The notes under the pieces are model-generated. The model had not been told where the DNA came from and searched no databases. It saw only the letters and a program-made list of their open reading frames with translations. Source: Phytopythium helicoides (Eukaryota; Oomycota; Peronosporomycetes; Pythiales; Pythiaceae). Taken from it: 64,000 nt of DNA. The translations under genes were made by a program, and so were the position numbers. Where the stretch lies: positions 1 through 64,000 of the forward strand of contig JANFNE010000008.1 in NCBI GenBank assembly GCA_024867545.1, in the 5' to 3' direction. This document shows, piece after piece, positions 41,044-51,449 of this stretch (within the stretch, counting starts at the first letter, position 1; each line of letters opens with the position of its first letter).

Positions 41044-42560
41044 ATGAGGGCCGTCGCGCGCCTGGCGGAGCGCGCGCTGCGCTCGCCCGCGGCTCGTTCG
41101 TCGCTGCTGGCGCCTTCAGCCGCTCATCCGTCACGCTGGCGCTCGCCGGCGCCGCTTTCGCCGCTTTTCTCGCTCGCGAACGTGGGATTTGGCGTCGGAT
41201 TCGCGCCGAGAGGCGCCAGATGGGCCGCGACGCTCAGCGACGAGCACAAGATCGCGGCCACGACGCGCGCGGTGGTCAAGGGCGGCAGCTCGCCGGTGCT
41301 CAAGTTCGACGAGACTGGCGAGGGCGTCGTGCTGGAGCTCAGTCGCTCCCAGCTGCTGCACAAGGCGCAGGACGCGGCCATTCCGGTGGAGGCGGAGGAG
41401 GAAGCGGAGCCCAAGGCGTCGAGCGGTAATCAAGCGTTCAGGAGGCAAAGAGGAGACCCTCTCGGCGGGTCTGCGTGCGACATCCAAGTGCGTGGAGCAG
41501 AGTTTGAACGTTGGGGACAGTGGGGTTGAGGGGCTGACGAGCAGTTGTGAAGCTCGTCCACGCGCGAGACATCCGCAAGCTGGACAACACCTTCTCCGTG
41601 TTCAACGAGCCGTCGATCGAGATCCGAAACCAGGCCATCCTCGTCAGCGCCGGTATAGTATTCCGAGAGCGAACGGGCCTCGTTGCTCCCAGAAGCTAAC
41701 TTTTTACCACTGCAGACCCGATTCGAGCCGTGCTCATGCGGGATGCGTGCCTCGTGTTCGTGCACGACCAGACGGACAGTGTTCTCACCACGTTACAGCA
41801 CAACTTTCGCGAGATGGTCCACCTGGATGCAGCAGTGCCGTTCGAGTTCAGGTGCGGTCCATGTAAATTTCTACGCAAAGCCACACGATCTGATGACATT
41901 GTGCAACCGAGCAGAGCGCTGGAGGCAATGCTGGCCACGCTGTCATTCCACTTCAAGGACGTGTACGAGCGCACAGCGCCCGATGTAGCCGCGACTCTCG
42001 ACAGACTGGCGCATGGACAGGTAAACGTGTCTGACCTGGAGAGGCTGCGCGAGTTCAAGAACACCATGAACGGATTCGAGTCGCAGGTTGACCACGTGAG
42101 TCGCGCGCTACTTAAGCTGCTGGACAATGAAGAGGACTTGCGACTGCTGTATTTGACCAAACTGCACAACAACCCTTCGCTTCTGGGCAACCTGTGGAGC
42201 TATGACTCGGAGGAAGCTGAGGTGCTGATCGAGAGCTATCTACAAGACATTGTGTCGACGCGGACCAAGACGGCATTGCTTCAGCGCCAAATCGTCAACA
42301 CGGAAAGCCTCGTGATGCTGAAGCTCGACTCGATGCGAAACTACTTGCTTGGTGTTGACCTCATTTTCTCGCTCGCCGTCATCAGTCTGGCTGTGGGTAC
42401 GTTTGTGACAGGTGTGTTTGGCATGAACCTGCCGTCTGGCTTCGAGGACACCCGGGGCCTCTTCTGGAGCGTGGCGTCAGCTACCGCGCTCTCTGTTTTC
42501 TCTTCAACGACGCTCGGTGTCTTGTACTTCAAGAAGAAGGGCATCTTGTGGAAAATATAA
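41044..42560 (+). CDS. MRS2: Mitochondrial Mg2+ channel, MRS2/CorA family
   Basis: Pentameric magnesium channel of the inner mitochondrial membrane. Exons 41044-41425, 41545-41652, 41716-41851 and 41915-42560 with GT-AG introns of 119, 63 and 63 nt give 423 residues. The first 60 residues are Arg/Ala/Ser-rich without acids, a mitochondrial presequence. Diagnostic strings are LVHARDIRKLDN, PFEFRALEAML (completed across intron 3), LLDNEEDLRLLYLT, and LLQRQIVNTESLVMLKLDSMRN. Two C-terminal membrane helices flank the GMN selectivity motif (Gly378-Met-Asn380). Unspliced exon 1 would end in a short false tail. The ATG at 41044 is the first in frame. Assignment is very secure. Confidence 0.95.
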
Positions 42561-42595
42561 TCTACATTTGGTGTTATGTGTGTTGGTGCAAGCTA

Positions 42596-45500
42596 TCACT
42601 CCGGTTTTCTCACCTTGTATGAACAGTTGTAATCTCGACTGTCCATCATCACAACCGTCGCGGAATTCATGTAGTTCTCAGCAAGGTTCTGCCAGGCAAG
42701 AATTGCGAGGCTTTGAGCCACACTTTGCTCGCCACATTCACGTATCCGAAGCAGTAGCCCAAACACGCCATAATCTCGGAGTGCGGGCTTTAGCTCCGAC
42801 CTCGTGCTCAGATTCACCACTACAGCAACGGCATTCGAAAGTTCACGGCTCGATGCTTTTTCTCTAAGTAGTGCTGACAGTGCGCCGATTCCACCTGCTT
42901 CTGCGACCCTCGTTGCGTGTGCTGCATCGCCGAAGGATGTCAGGTTCGCTAAACCAGCCACTGCAAGTTCTCGCACGTGAGGGTTCTTGTCATTGGTAAG
43001 GGATACTAGAGACGGAATTGTCCCCGTCATTCTAGTTGCATCTGGACTAGCACAGACCTCCAGCACACACTGAATGATCCTTCTAACGAATTTGCGCTCG
43101 GAACCGCGCTCCATCAACTGCACAAGCAAAGGAATAGTACCCCCAAGCACAATTCCCTCCGCAGTATCGTTTGGCATGGTGACCGTGAGGTTCACCAAAG
43201 CTACCAATACATATATCTTGTCCGACAGTGGTTCGTCACGGAGCAAGGTGATTAATAACTGGATCCCGCCATTTTCCGTGATAACACGTGCGCCTTCAGC
43301 ATTCCTCGCCAGATTAGCCACCGTGCCGACTGCTTCTATCTGAATGTCGCTGTGCACTAATCCCAGAAGCGGCTTCAATACCAACGACAAGGCTGAGTAG
43401 TATTTTTCTCGAACAGAGAGATGATAAAGTACATCCACGGCGCTCTTTCGCTGTTCTGCGGAGCCATCTCGCAGCAACTCGGTTAGCAGTGGAATGCACC
43501 TATCCGCAATGATCTGAGCAGTGTCCTCGTATTGCGATAGTGCGATCAAGGTCTTTATCCCTTCGTCGCGGAGAAAGTTGCTGCCACTCCGCACTAAGTT
43601 AGTAAGAGCGTCAATTGAGCCGCTCCCACCAAATGCTGCTCCATTGGCAGCACTCAGAGAGAGGTTGCGCAAAGCCCGTGCAGCCTTTTCCTTCTGAGGC
43701 TCTGTACCGCATATAAGCAAAGCGGTTAGCTGTGGAATGCCACCGGCTTTCGAAATCTCAATTTGGCAGTCCGCATTGTGCGCCAGATTTCCCAATGTCG
43801 CCGCAGCCTTCTCTTTCTGCACGTCATTACCGTTCGATACTAAGCGCAGCAGTGGAGGGATTGCACCAGACGCAGCAATCGCGACTTCATACTTGGCACT
43901 CACTGATAAGTTTTGGAGAACACTCACGGCACTATCTTGCTGGATTTCCGAGCCATGTTTGAGCAATGACACAAGGATAGGGATGCATTCCTCTAATGAC
44001 TTGTCGCCGCGTCTCGCCGGGCTCGTCATCAAGACGATAAGCGCAACCATTGCACTCGTCTTCATGCCGGAAGTGCCATGTTGTAGCATTTGTGCCAGAA
44101 GAGGGATCGCACCGGCTTTTGCGATACGATCGCGAATCCATTCGTTCTCTCCGTTGGCTGCAACGTTCGCCAGCACTAGAGCAGCCCTCTTTGAGCCGTT
44201 CATTTTTAGCATACTCACTAACGGTGGGATAGCACCCGATTCGGCCACGACCACCTCGAACTTGGCAATTGCCGACACGTTCACCAGCACTCCAGCCGCA
44301 GCTTTTCGAAGATCAGAACTCTCTTCCGTCAGCAAGCGTATTACCGTTGGAATCACGCCTGCGTTGACAATTGCGTCGCAGTGGTTCCCACCAGAAGTCA
44401 TGTTCATCAACGCTTCAGCTACATTCCTTTTTCCTCTGTCAGTTCCTTTCCGCAGCATGGCCATCAAACAGGGCAAGATCGAGTCGCAAGGGATCTTGCG
44501 TCGACAAGTCTCGACCATCATCAAGTTTGCGAGCACTCCAACCGCACTCTCGCTCAGATTTCTGCCATTACCATTCATGTGTTCACGCTCACGAAGTATC
44601 AGCTTGCAAAGTGGCGTAATGATCCCCTCCCGAACAGTCTCAGCAATGATGTCAGGATCCGTAGCAAGTTTCTGCATCGCATACAGTGCTACGTCAGTTT
44701 GATAGGGAGAACTGGCATAAGACTTCTTCAGCAGCCTCACTATCTGCGAAACACCGCCTACATCTCTAATCATGGCGCGGTTTGCCTTGCTAAGAGATGC
44801 CAGATGCCCGACTGCTTTCGTTGCCCACTCCACCACACCACTGCGCTCATCCTGCAAAAGCATGATAACCGCAATGATTTCTTGCTGCTCAGCCGGGCTG
44901 TAGTAGCGGTAATGCTGAACCATTGAGAGGAGGTTGCCGCAATTGATGGTGATCGAGCGGTTGTTGCTTTTTGCCAGCGACGAGAGCGCCAGGAGGGCTT
45001 GCGGTCGTGCCAGCACGTGATTAGCATCCTCGCTAACTTCATGTTCACTACTGTAGAGTTGATCCAAGCTCTGCCCCACGACCTTGGCGTACAGATGGGC
45101 GACCACAGAGTCCATAGTCAGCCGTCTTTCAGGTTCCGAGTCTGTCATCTGCTTGATCAATTCCCATTCCGCGTCTTGCATATCTGCTGGTCGAGGCAAT
45201 GCTTTACCATGCATAATATGGTATTTGGCGACTTCGTCCACCGATGTGACCTGCTTCCAAGGCGGCTCGCCTGTCACGGCCTCCACGATGCACATTGCGA
45301 ACGAATACACGTCAGAGGCGAACGTTGCCGGGCTGCCTGACTTGCCACTGAAGGATATGCACTCTGGTGCTTTCCACTGATACGCTCCAAGTGCACCACC
45401 ACGGGAAGAATTATCATCTCTTGCGCGGAGACTCAAGCCGAAATCTGTGAGCTTTGACAAGCCAGACCCAACAAGGATGTTATTGAGCTTCAAGTCTCCG

Positions 45501-47341
45501 TGAACGATTCCAGCTCGGTGCAAATACTGGAGCCCGAGCGCGGCTTCGAGAAGACGCTCCCAGACATCTGTTCGATCCACTGCAGTGATGAACTTTTTCA
45601 ACTCACGACTGTAGGCTTTGCTTCGGTCTTCTGATGCCAAGTATTTGTCCAGTGTGCCCTCGTTCGCGTACGCGCACACAAAGTGGCACGATCCCTCAAA
45701 TTCATAGGCTCCGAACATCTGGACAACGTTGATGTGACTGAGCGAGAACCAAATGTCTGCTTCTCGGTGAAACGTTTCGCGTTCTTCGTCACTGAGGATG
45801 CCTCCGCGTGGGCGTGAACACTTCACAACGACTGGCGAGTCGAACCACTTTCCAGTGTAAACAGCAGCAAAAGATCCCCTGCCGATCTTCTCCCCCAACT
45901 GCACAGTGTCCGCCGATATTGTCCACGAAGGCATCTCTCTTTGCTCAGCACCTCCAGTGCTGTTCAACAAAGAAGCCGCAGTTGATTTTAACTTTGAGTT
46001 ACCCTCCGCTGACGATAACGACTGCCACGACTTAGAAGTATAAGGTGATCTTGGCTCGATATGCCATTTGGCGAATAATCGTTCGCGGTTAGTTAGATTT
46101 GCTAAACTGCTCAAGCTTTTGATCACGTCACGGAACTCCACGTCGGTGCATGAGTTGTACAATTGCTTCAACACCTTCCACTCAGACTCCATGAAAAAAT
46201 CGGGGCACTCAACTGGAAATTCGCCGCGATTGCCAACTCTCCTGATTCTTTTGGGATCGGCTAAGGCGCCTACGCCTTGCTCAGAAATGTCCAGTTCGCG
46301 CCACAAGTCTATAATGCAGGTCGCAAACGCCTCGGTATTAAGAGGCGCGTCTTCGCTATCGAGAGGAACTGCGTCCATGCACTCCAACAGCGCCCTATCT
46401 TGGTATGGGGCCAAACACAGGACATCGGGCGTTAGGATCTTGACAGCAAAACCGCTCTGGTGGATGTAGTGAAGCGCGAGCGCGATCTCATGAATCAGAC
46501 GCCACAATTTCGCCCGAGGAATAGACTCCTTCCGGTCTTTGAGGTTCTGCACTAGCGGCTGGACAATCTCATGAATCACAAACGGCCGCTCACCGACGTG
46601 GCACGCACCAAGAAACTTGACCACGTGCGGATGGTTTAGTCTGCTCCAGACCGCTGCAGCCATCACCACGGAGGCGCTCGGATCGGGATCGTCATGCTTA
46701 AGGATCAAGCGTTGGCTTCCCCAGCGTGAGAAACCAAACGAGCTACCGACAGCAAGCGGAGAGACTAGCCAGTCAGGTGTGGAGAACATTAGTATGTTAG
46801 TGGACCATGTAACCTTTTCAAACGCGAGTTGCATAACAGCTGCCTCATCCGCCATCAGTATTTCTGTCGCCGAATCTGGATCATACGACTCTACGGCTGC
46901 CTTGAGCAAGGTCAGAACCTCTTCTTGCCGAGGCTCCAAAGTGATTTCATCCTCAAAATCGCCAGCTTCTAGCCATCGCTGGTACCATTTTACTCGCGCG
47001 TCGCGCTCATCGAACAACTCGTCGACCCACTTTCCTCCACCTTCTTCTTCAGGTAGCTGAGTGACTGCCGCGTCTAGCACTCTGTGCAGGTGCTGGACCT
47101 GACGCAGCTCGTCTCTCGTTCCCGCGAGCCGCACAAGCCAAGTCACCTCCTCGAACGGCCTAAGCTCGTCCCGCGCGCTCTCGACGGCCAGCAGCATCCC
47201 AAAACTTGTTCCATCCACACTCTCAACCGCCTCCATCACTCGACGATAGCGCCGGTATCGCGAAGCCGCGTGGTCGCCCAGGCGGGTGGGAGACACACTC
47301 GCGTCCGCAGTCCAATCCCACCGATCGGTGGCGCTCACCAT
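42596..47341 (-). CDS. Pseudokinase - TKL-like kinase - ARM-repeat protein
   Basis: Single exon of 1581 residues (ATG at 47341). An N-terminal helical region leads to a first kinase-like domain (about 195-420) that keeps LKHDD-, HPHVVKFLGACH and ALHYIHQSG segments but lacks HRD, DFG and APE motifs, so it is a pseudokinase. The second domain (about 480-755) is complete: P-loop GRGSFAAVY, Lys507 in VVVKC, Glu527, catalytic HGDLKLNN (Asp616), DFG at 633-635 and APE at 658-660; the HRD Arg is Gly, a non-RD type. From about 770 to 1560 run some 18 Armadillo-type repeats (such as SGAIPPLVSMLK and AAGVLVNVSA), a protein-binding surface. Likely a signalling kinase with scaffold. Many plus-strand frames here are antisense shadows. 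Confidence 0.88.
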   Translation of the reverse strand: MVSATDRWDWTADASVSPTRLGDHAASRYRRYRRVMEAVESVDGTSFGMLLAVESARDELRPFEEVTWLVRLAGTRDELRQVQHLHRVLDAAVTQLPEEEGGGKWVDELFDERDARVKWYQRWLEAGDFEDEITLEPRQEEVLTLLKAAVESYDPDSATEILMADEAAVMQLAFEKVTWSTNILMFSTPDWLVSPLAVGSSFGFSRWGSQRLILKHDDPDPSASVVMAAAVWSRLNHPHVVKFLGACHVGERPFVIHEIVQPLVQNLKDRKESIPRAKLWRLIHEIALALHYIHQSGFAVKILTPDVLCLAPYQDRALLECMDAVPLDSEDAPLNTEAFATCIIDLWRELDISEQGVGALADPKRIRRVGNRGEFPVECPDFFMESEWKVLKQLYNSCTDVEFRDVIKSLSSLANLTNRERLFAKWHIEPRSPYTSKSWQSLSSAEGNSKLKSTAASLLNSTGGAEQREMPSWTISADTVQLGEKIGRGSFAAVYTGKWFDSPVVVKCSRPRGGILSDEERETFHREADIWFSLSHINVVQMFGAYEFEGSCHFVCAYANEGTLDKYLASEDRSKAYSRELKKFITAVDRTDVWERLLEAALGLQYLHRAGIVHGDLKLNNILVGSGLSKLTDFGLSLRARDDNSSRGGALGAYQWKAPECISFSGKSGSPATFASDVYSFAMCIVEAVTGEPPWKQVTSVDEVAKYHIMHGKALPRPADMQDAEWELIKQMTDSEPERRLTMDSVVAHLYAKVVGQSLDQLYSSEHEVSEDANHVLARPQALLALSSLAKSNNRSITINCGNLLSMVQHYRYYSPAEQQEIIAVIMLLQDERSGVVEWATKAVGHLASLSKANRAMIRDVGGVSQIVRLLKKSYASSPYQTDVALYAMQKLATDPDIIAETVREGIITPLCKLILREREHMNGNGRNLSESAVGVLANLMMVETCRRKIPCDSILPCLMAMLRKGTDRGKRNVAEALMNMTSGGNHCDAIVNAGVIPTVIRLLTEESSDLRKAAAGVLVNVSAIAKFEVVVAESGAIPPLVSMLKMNGSKRAALVLANVAANGENEWIRDRIAKAGAIPLLAQMLQHGTSGMKTSAMVALIVLMTSPARRGDKSLEECIPILVSLLKHGSEIQQDSAVSVLQNLSVSAKYEVAIAASGAIPPLLRLVSNGNDVQKEKAAATLGNLAHNADCQIEISKAGGIPQLTALLICGTEPQKEKAARALRNLSLSAANGAAFGGSGSIDALTNLVRSGSNFLRDEGIKTLIALSQYEDTAQIIADRCIPLLTELLRDGSAEQRKSAVDVLYHLSVREKYYSALSLVLKPLLGLVHSDIQIEAVGTVANLARNAEGARVITENGGIQLLITLLRDEPLSDKIYVLVALVNLTVTMPNDTAEGIVLGGTIPLLVQLMERGSERKFVRRIIQCVLEVCASPDATRMTGTIPSLVSLTNDKNPHVRELAVAGLANLTSFGDAAHATRVAEAGGIGALSALLREKASSRELSNAVAVVVNLSTRSELKPALRDYGVFGLLLRIRECGEQSVAQSLAILAWQNLAENYMNSATVVMMDSRDYNCSYKVRKPE

Positions 47342-48061
47342 GACTCTTGGGGCTACTTGGTCGTGTTCACTGTCGAGCAAGCCGATCCGAACCCGATGTA
47401 TGCTCGAGGAAAATCGCGTTCTCCTAGCTTGAGAAAGCTAATGAGCCCCATGGCTCCGCCTTCGTCGGCCAGGAGGAGGGAAGAGGAGGCACGTGTCAGT
47501 GGGATCTTCGTCCAAGGATCGCCCTCCACGAGAGGAGTTGCAGTGATCAAACGCGAGCTGTTTCGCCACATCTGCTCACGCCAGAGCTTGCGTCTTTGTC
47601 GTGAGGTGCGGTTATGGCGTCTTCCTTGCCCAGACAATCAATTAACGAGTTGTTTGATGATGAAGAGCGTCGTGGCGAAGCTGTGGATCGAGCGTATCAC
47701 CATGGAGTCGTCGTAGTGCTGCACGTCACGCAGGCAACCGCCAACCCCTCGCTCGAGGTCCCAATGCCCATCGTGTGCGTGCACTTGCACCCGAACGGTG
47801 CTCGACGGTTCCAGCGGGAAGCAGTGCCACTGTGTCATCACGGTACTCCTCTTTTGGCCAATCATCGTTCGTCATTTGACGACCATATGCCCCATCCGCC
47901 CAATCAAATCGCGTCTAGACAATCCGCCCGCCCACTGTACGCCATACACTTCGCAAGATATTGAGCTTCGGAGCAGTACCGTGAGTGCGTGGCGGGTCCA
48001 TTCCTGCGGTCCACGCCCTCGGACCGCTCCACTTCTGCTTCCTGCGGCCTCGACGCTCGCC
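47342..48061. promoter_or_regulatory. Divergent spacer with CCAAT boxes
   Basis: Lies between the kinase-ARM gene and P450-7, head to head. CCAAT boxes are at 47868-47872 and 47900-47904, about 160-190 bases before the P450-7 ATG. A plus-strand frame at 47614-47964 opens plausibly (MASSLPRQSINELFDDEERR) but soon loses coding character and is not annotated. Confidence 0.4.
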
Positions 48062-49643
48062 ATGCTGTCGCTCGAACGACTCGAGCTCAACGCCCCGCAG
48101 GCGTCGGTGGCGCTGGCGGCGCTGGTGCTGGCGATCGGCGCGATTGCAGTCACCACGGCGAGCAGCGCCAAGATCCCGCGGGCCAAGGACGGCAAGCCGC
48201 TGCCGAGGCCAAGCACGACGCTGCCCGTGCTGGACAACACGCTCGACCTACTGCGCAACGCCGACCGGCTGCACGACTGGATTTGCGAAACGAGCTTGAG
48301 CCTCAAGGGCGAACCCTGGCTGCTGCAGATCCTCAACCAGCCAGCCATCGTCATGGTGTCCACGCCCGACGCGTACGAGGACGTCGAGCGCCGGCTCTTT
48401 GACGTGTTCACCAAGGGCCCACTGCTCCCCGACTGCTTCCGCGACTTCTTTGGTAATGGGATTATCAGTGCAGACGGAGAGCTGTGGGCGTTCCAGCGCA
48501 AAACGGCAATGAACCTGTTCAGCTCGAGAGCGCTCGCGAGCATATGGCCGCCATCATCAACAAGCACACGGTTACGCTTGACCAAGTGTTGGAGAAGGCA
48601 GCTAGCAGCGGGATGCGGTGGACGCTGCAAAACTGCTGCACCAGTTCAGCATGGAGGCGTTTACGGAGTTCGGCTTCGGTCTCAAGCTCAATCACATTGG
48701 ATCCGAGACCCCCCATCCGTTCGAGATGGCGTTCGACGACGGCCAGCACATCATCACGACGCGCATGCAAATGCCTCCGTTCGTGTGGAAATTCATGCGT
48801 GTATTTGGTATCGGCATGGAGGGCCACCTTAAAAAGTGCATGAAGATTCTGAACGGCACCATCATGGACATCATGAAGCAGACGATGGAAAACGCGCAGC
48901 AGGAGCGTGAGGGGAAAACAACAGCAGGAGCCAAACAAGTCAAAGAAAAAGACGTGATGACTCTCTTCATTGAAAGCGAAGACGCGAAAGAAGTCTTGAC
49001 ACCTGATTTGCTGCGAGATATTGTTCTCGCTCTGCTCGTCGCTGGTCGCGACACAAGCGCAGAGGGTATGGGGTGGCTTGTGTACTGCCTCACTCAGCAT
49101 CCAGAGGTGGAACAGAAGATTCGCGAGGAGGTCAAGGCAAAGATTGGTGAGAACATCGACGTGAGTGAGCACATTGACGTGGATTTGCTACCAAAGCTCA
49201 CCTACCTTGAAGCTGCGCTGAAAGAAGCGCTGCGGTTGTACCCTCCTGGGAGTTTCAACATGAAGTTTGCAGTTCAGGATGTCACCTTGAGTGACGGAAC
49301 GTTTGTTCCCGCTGGCACATATGTTGGCATTTGCCCGTACACGACTGGTCGTCGAACCGATATCTGGGGCGAGGATGCCGCGGAGTTCAAGCCTGAGCGT
49401 TGGCTCGACCCAAAAGACCCTAGCAAGCTGATCACCGTCTCGAACTTCAAATTCAATGCATTCCTTGGTGGGCCACGCATGTGTATTGGCATGAGCCTCG
49501 CTATGATGGAGATGAAGACGGTGCTGGCAAAAATCGTGAGCAAGTTCCACTTGACGCTATGCCCGGGACAGAATGTGACCTACCGTCAGGGTATTACTCT
49601 GCCCATCAAGGATGGTCTCCACGTACGCGTAGAGCGTGTATAG
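48062..49643 (+). pseudogene. Cytochrome P450 with two single-base frameshifts (P450-7)
   Basis: Start ATG at 48062 (MLSLERLELNAPQASVA), stop at 49643, about 527 codons once two missing bases are allowed for. The first loss, near 48531-48536, falls after FSSRAL where the family continues REHM; the second, near 48610-48612, falls in a G run before DAAKLLHQF. The long 3' frame from about 48618 keeps I-helix AGRDTSAEGMGW, EALR as the ExxR motif, PERWLD and haem loop FLGGPRMCIG. Both lesions are single bases and the rest is clean, so recent inactivation and sequencing error are equally possible. It pairs with P450-8 by the shared GRDTSxEGM signature and lies convergent to it. Confidence 0.78.
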
Positions 49644-49874
49644 TTTTTCTCTCCGCGCAATATTTGATAACGAACATACTTTGAATCGAGTTTCCATTAC
49701 AAAGAGATGGCATTTGCGCATTAGTGGCTCCGGAATCTGCATGAAGTAAATTCTGGTGATCCTGGGGAGCACAAATTTGACTGACGAAGACACCATTAAA
49801 AAGCACCTTCGCTGTTGGTAAAGGGGAGATTTTGTGACTCTTGCGACTCTCACGAGACTTGTTCATTCCTGCAA

Positions 49875-51449
49875 TCACATGCGTTCAACACGCACTCGAA
49901 GACCCTCTTTGAGCGGCAGGGTGATGCCATGGCGGTACGTAATGTTTTGTCCTGGGGTCACCTCAAGGTGAAACTTGCTCAGCACTTTGACAAGCACCGT
50001 CTTCATCTGCATCATGGCAAAATTCATGCCAATACATTGGCGAGGGCCTGCGAGGAAGGCGTTGAATTTGAAGCTTGAGACCGCAATGAGTTTGCTTGGG
50101 TCATTTGGGTCAATCCAACGTTCAGGCTTGAACTCGGCAGCATCTTCACCCCAAACGTCAGTGCGACGCGCTGTTGTGTAGGCTGCAATTGTCACGTAAG
50201 CACCTTGTGGAACAAATGTGCCATCACTCAGCGTGATATCCTCGCTTGCATAGCGCAGATTGAAACTGACAGGCGGTAGCAACCGCAAAGTTTCTCGAAT
50301 CGTAGCTTCTAGGTACGTGAGCTGTTGGAGCTCTTCCATGCCGATCTGGTTGTTCACATCAACGCTGTCACCAAGCTTCATCCTGATCTCTTCACGTATC
50401 TTGAGCTCCACCTCGGGGTGCTGGCTTAAACAGAAAAGCATCCAACTCATCCCTTCGGAGCTCGTGTCGCGACCGGCAATGATGAGCGTCATAGCGATGT
50501 CGCGGAGCAGCTTGGGGTTGAGAATTTCCTTCGAGTTCTCGCTCTCCAAGAAAATAGAGATGACGTCCTTTGTCTTTTTCGATTCAGATTTTCCCTGTTC
50601 ATCGCTGCACCGAGCGTTTTCGATTGTCTTGTTGATGATGTCCAGAACAGTTCCATTGACGATCTTCATGCACTTCTTGAGATGCCCCTCGGACCCGATG
50701 CTTAGGAACCGCATGAGCTTCCACCAAAACGTCGGCTGCTGCATGCGCGACATGGAAATGTGTTGCGCGTCGTCAAATGCTGCCTCAAACGGGTGTGAAA
50801 CCTCGGATCCAATGTTCCCAAGCTTCAGCCCAAACGCGATCTCAGTAAACGCCTCCATGGTAAACTGGTGGAGAAGGCGGCAAACATCTATTTCTTTTCC
50901 GCCATCGGCAGCTGTCGTGAGCACAGCATCGAGCGTGACTGTGTGCTTGTTGATGATTTCCGACATGTTCTCGCGCAGCGTTCGGGTTGTGAAGAGGTTC
51001 ATAGCCGTCTTGCGTTGGTACGCCCATAGCTCTCCATCAGCGATAATGCCGTCCCCGAAGAAGTCGTAGAGGTAGTCATAGATGTACGGACCCTTGGGGA
51101 ACTTGTCGAACAACTTTCGCTCCACGTCGTCGTACAGCTCGGGGCTTGACACCATGACCATGAGTGGTTGTCCGACCGCGTGCATGAGCCACGGCTGTCC
51201 TCCCAGGCTCAAACTCACTTCGCATATCCAGTCGTGCATACGCTCGGCATTCCGCACCAAGTCCAGCGTGTTGTGAAGCACGGGGAGGGTCGTGCTTGGT
51301 CTTGGAAGCGGCTTTCCGTCTTTGGTCCGTGGAATTTTGGCATTCGCCGATCGAACAATCGCCGCGAGGCTCACAGCGGCGACCAGAGCAGCAGCAACCG
51401 CCACAGATAAACCGAGAGGCTGACGAAGCGACCCAAAGCTGGTAAGCAT
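49875..51449 (-). CDS. Cytochrome P450 (P450-8)
   Basis: Single exon, 524 residues from the ATG at 51449 (MLTSFGSLRQPLGLSVAVAA), which places the membrane anchor at about 13-32 as in the other copies; the frame extends upstream to 51509 without homology. Hinge PLPRPSTTLPVLHNTLD, I-helix AGRDTSSEGMSW, ETLRLLPPVSFNLRY, PERWID and haem loop FLAGPRQCIG are intact. Compared with other copies the motif has Ala for the first Gly and Ser-Ser-Glu after Asp-Thr. It is the intact sister of P450-7. ER membrane monooxygenase of the CYP86 clan; substrate unknown. Confidence 0.9.
   Translation of the reverse strand: MLTSFGSLRQPLGLSVAVAAALVAAVSLAAIVRSANAKIPRTKDGKPLPRPSTTLPVLHNTLDLVRNAERMHDWICEVSLSLGGQPWLMHAVGQPLMVMVSSPELYDDVERKLFDKFPKGPYIYDYLYDFFGDGIIADGELWAYQRKTAMNLFTTRTLRENMSEIINKHTVTLDAVLTTAADGGKEIDVCRLLHQFTMEAFTEIAFGLKLGNIGSEVSHPFEAAFDDAQHISMSRMQQPTFWWKLMRFLSIGSEGHLKKCMKIVNGTVLDIINKTIENARCSDEQGKSESKKTKDVISIFLESENSKEILNPKLLRDIAMTLIIAGRDTSSEGMSWMLFCLSQHPEVELKIREEIRMKLGDSVDVNNQIGMEELQQLTYLEATIRETLRLLPPVSFNLRYASEDITLSDGTFVPQGAYVTIAAYTTARRTDVWGEDAAEFKPERWIDPNDPSKLIAVSSFKFNAFLAGPRQCIGMNFAMMQMKTVLVKVLSKFHLEVTPGQNITYRHGITLPLKEGLRVRVERM

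Noticed and set aside
43737..44702. 321-residue plus-strand frame in the ARM-repeat region
   Set aside because: Antisense of regular ARM repeats with no motif of its own.
47614..47964. 116-residue plus-strand frame starting MASSLPRQS
   Set aside because: The first 40 residues look plausible, but composition then fades and no family is recognisable; it lies in a divergent promoter.
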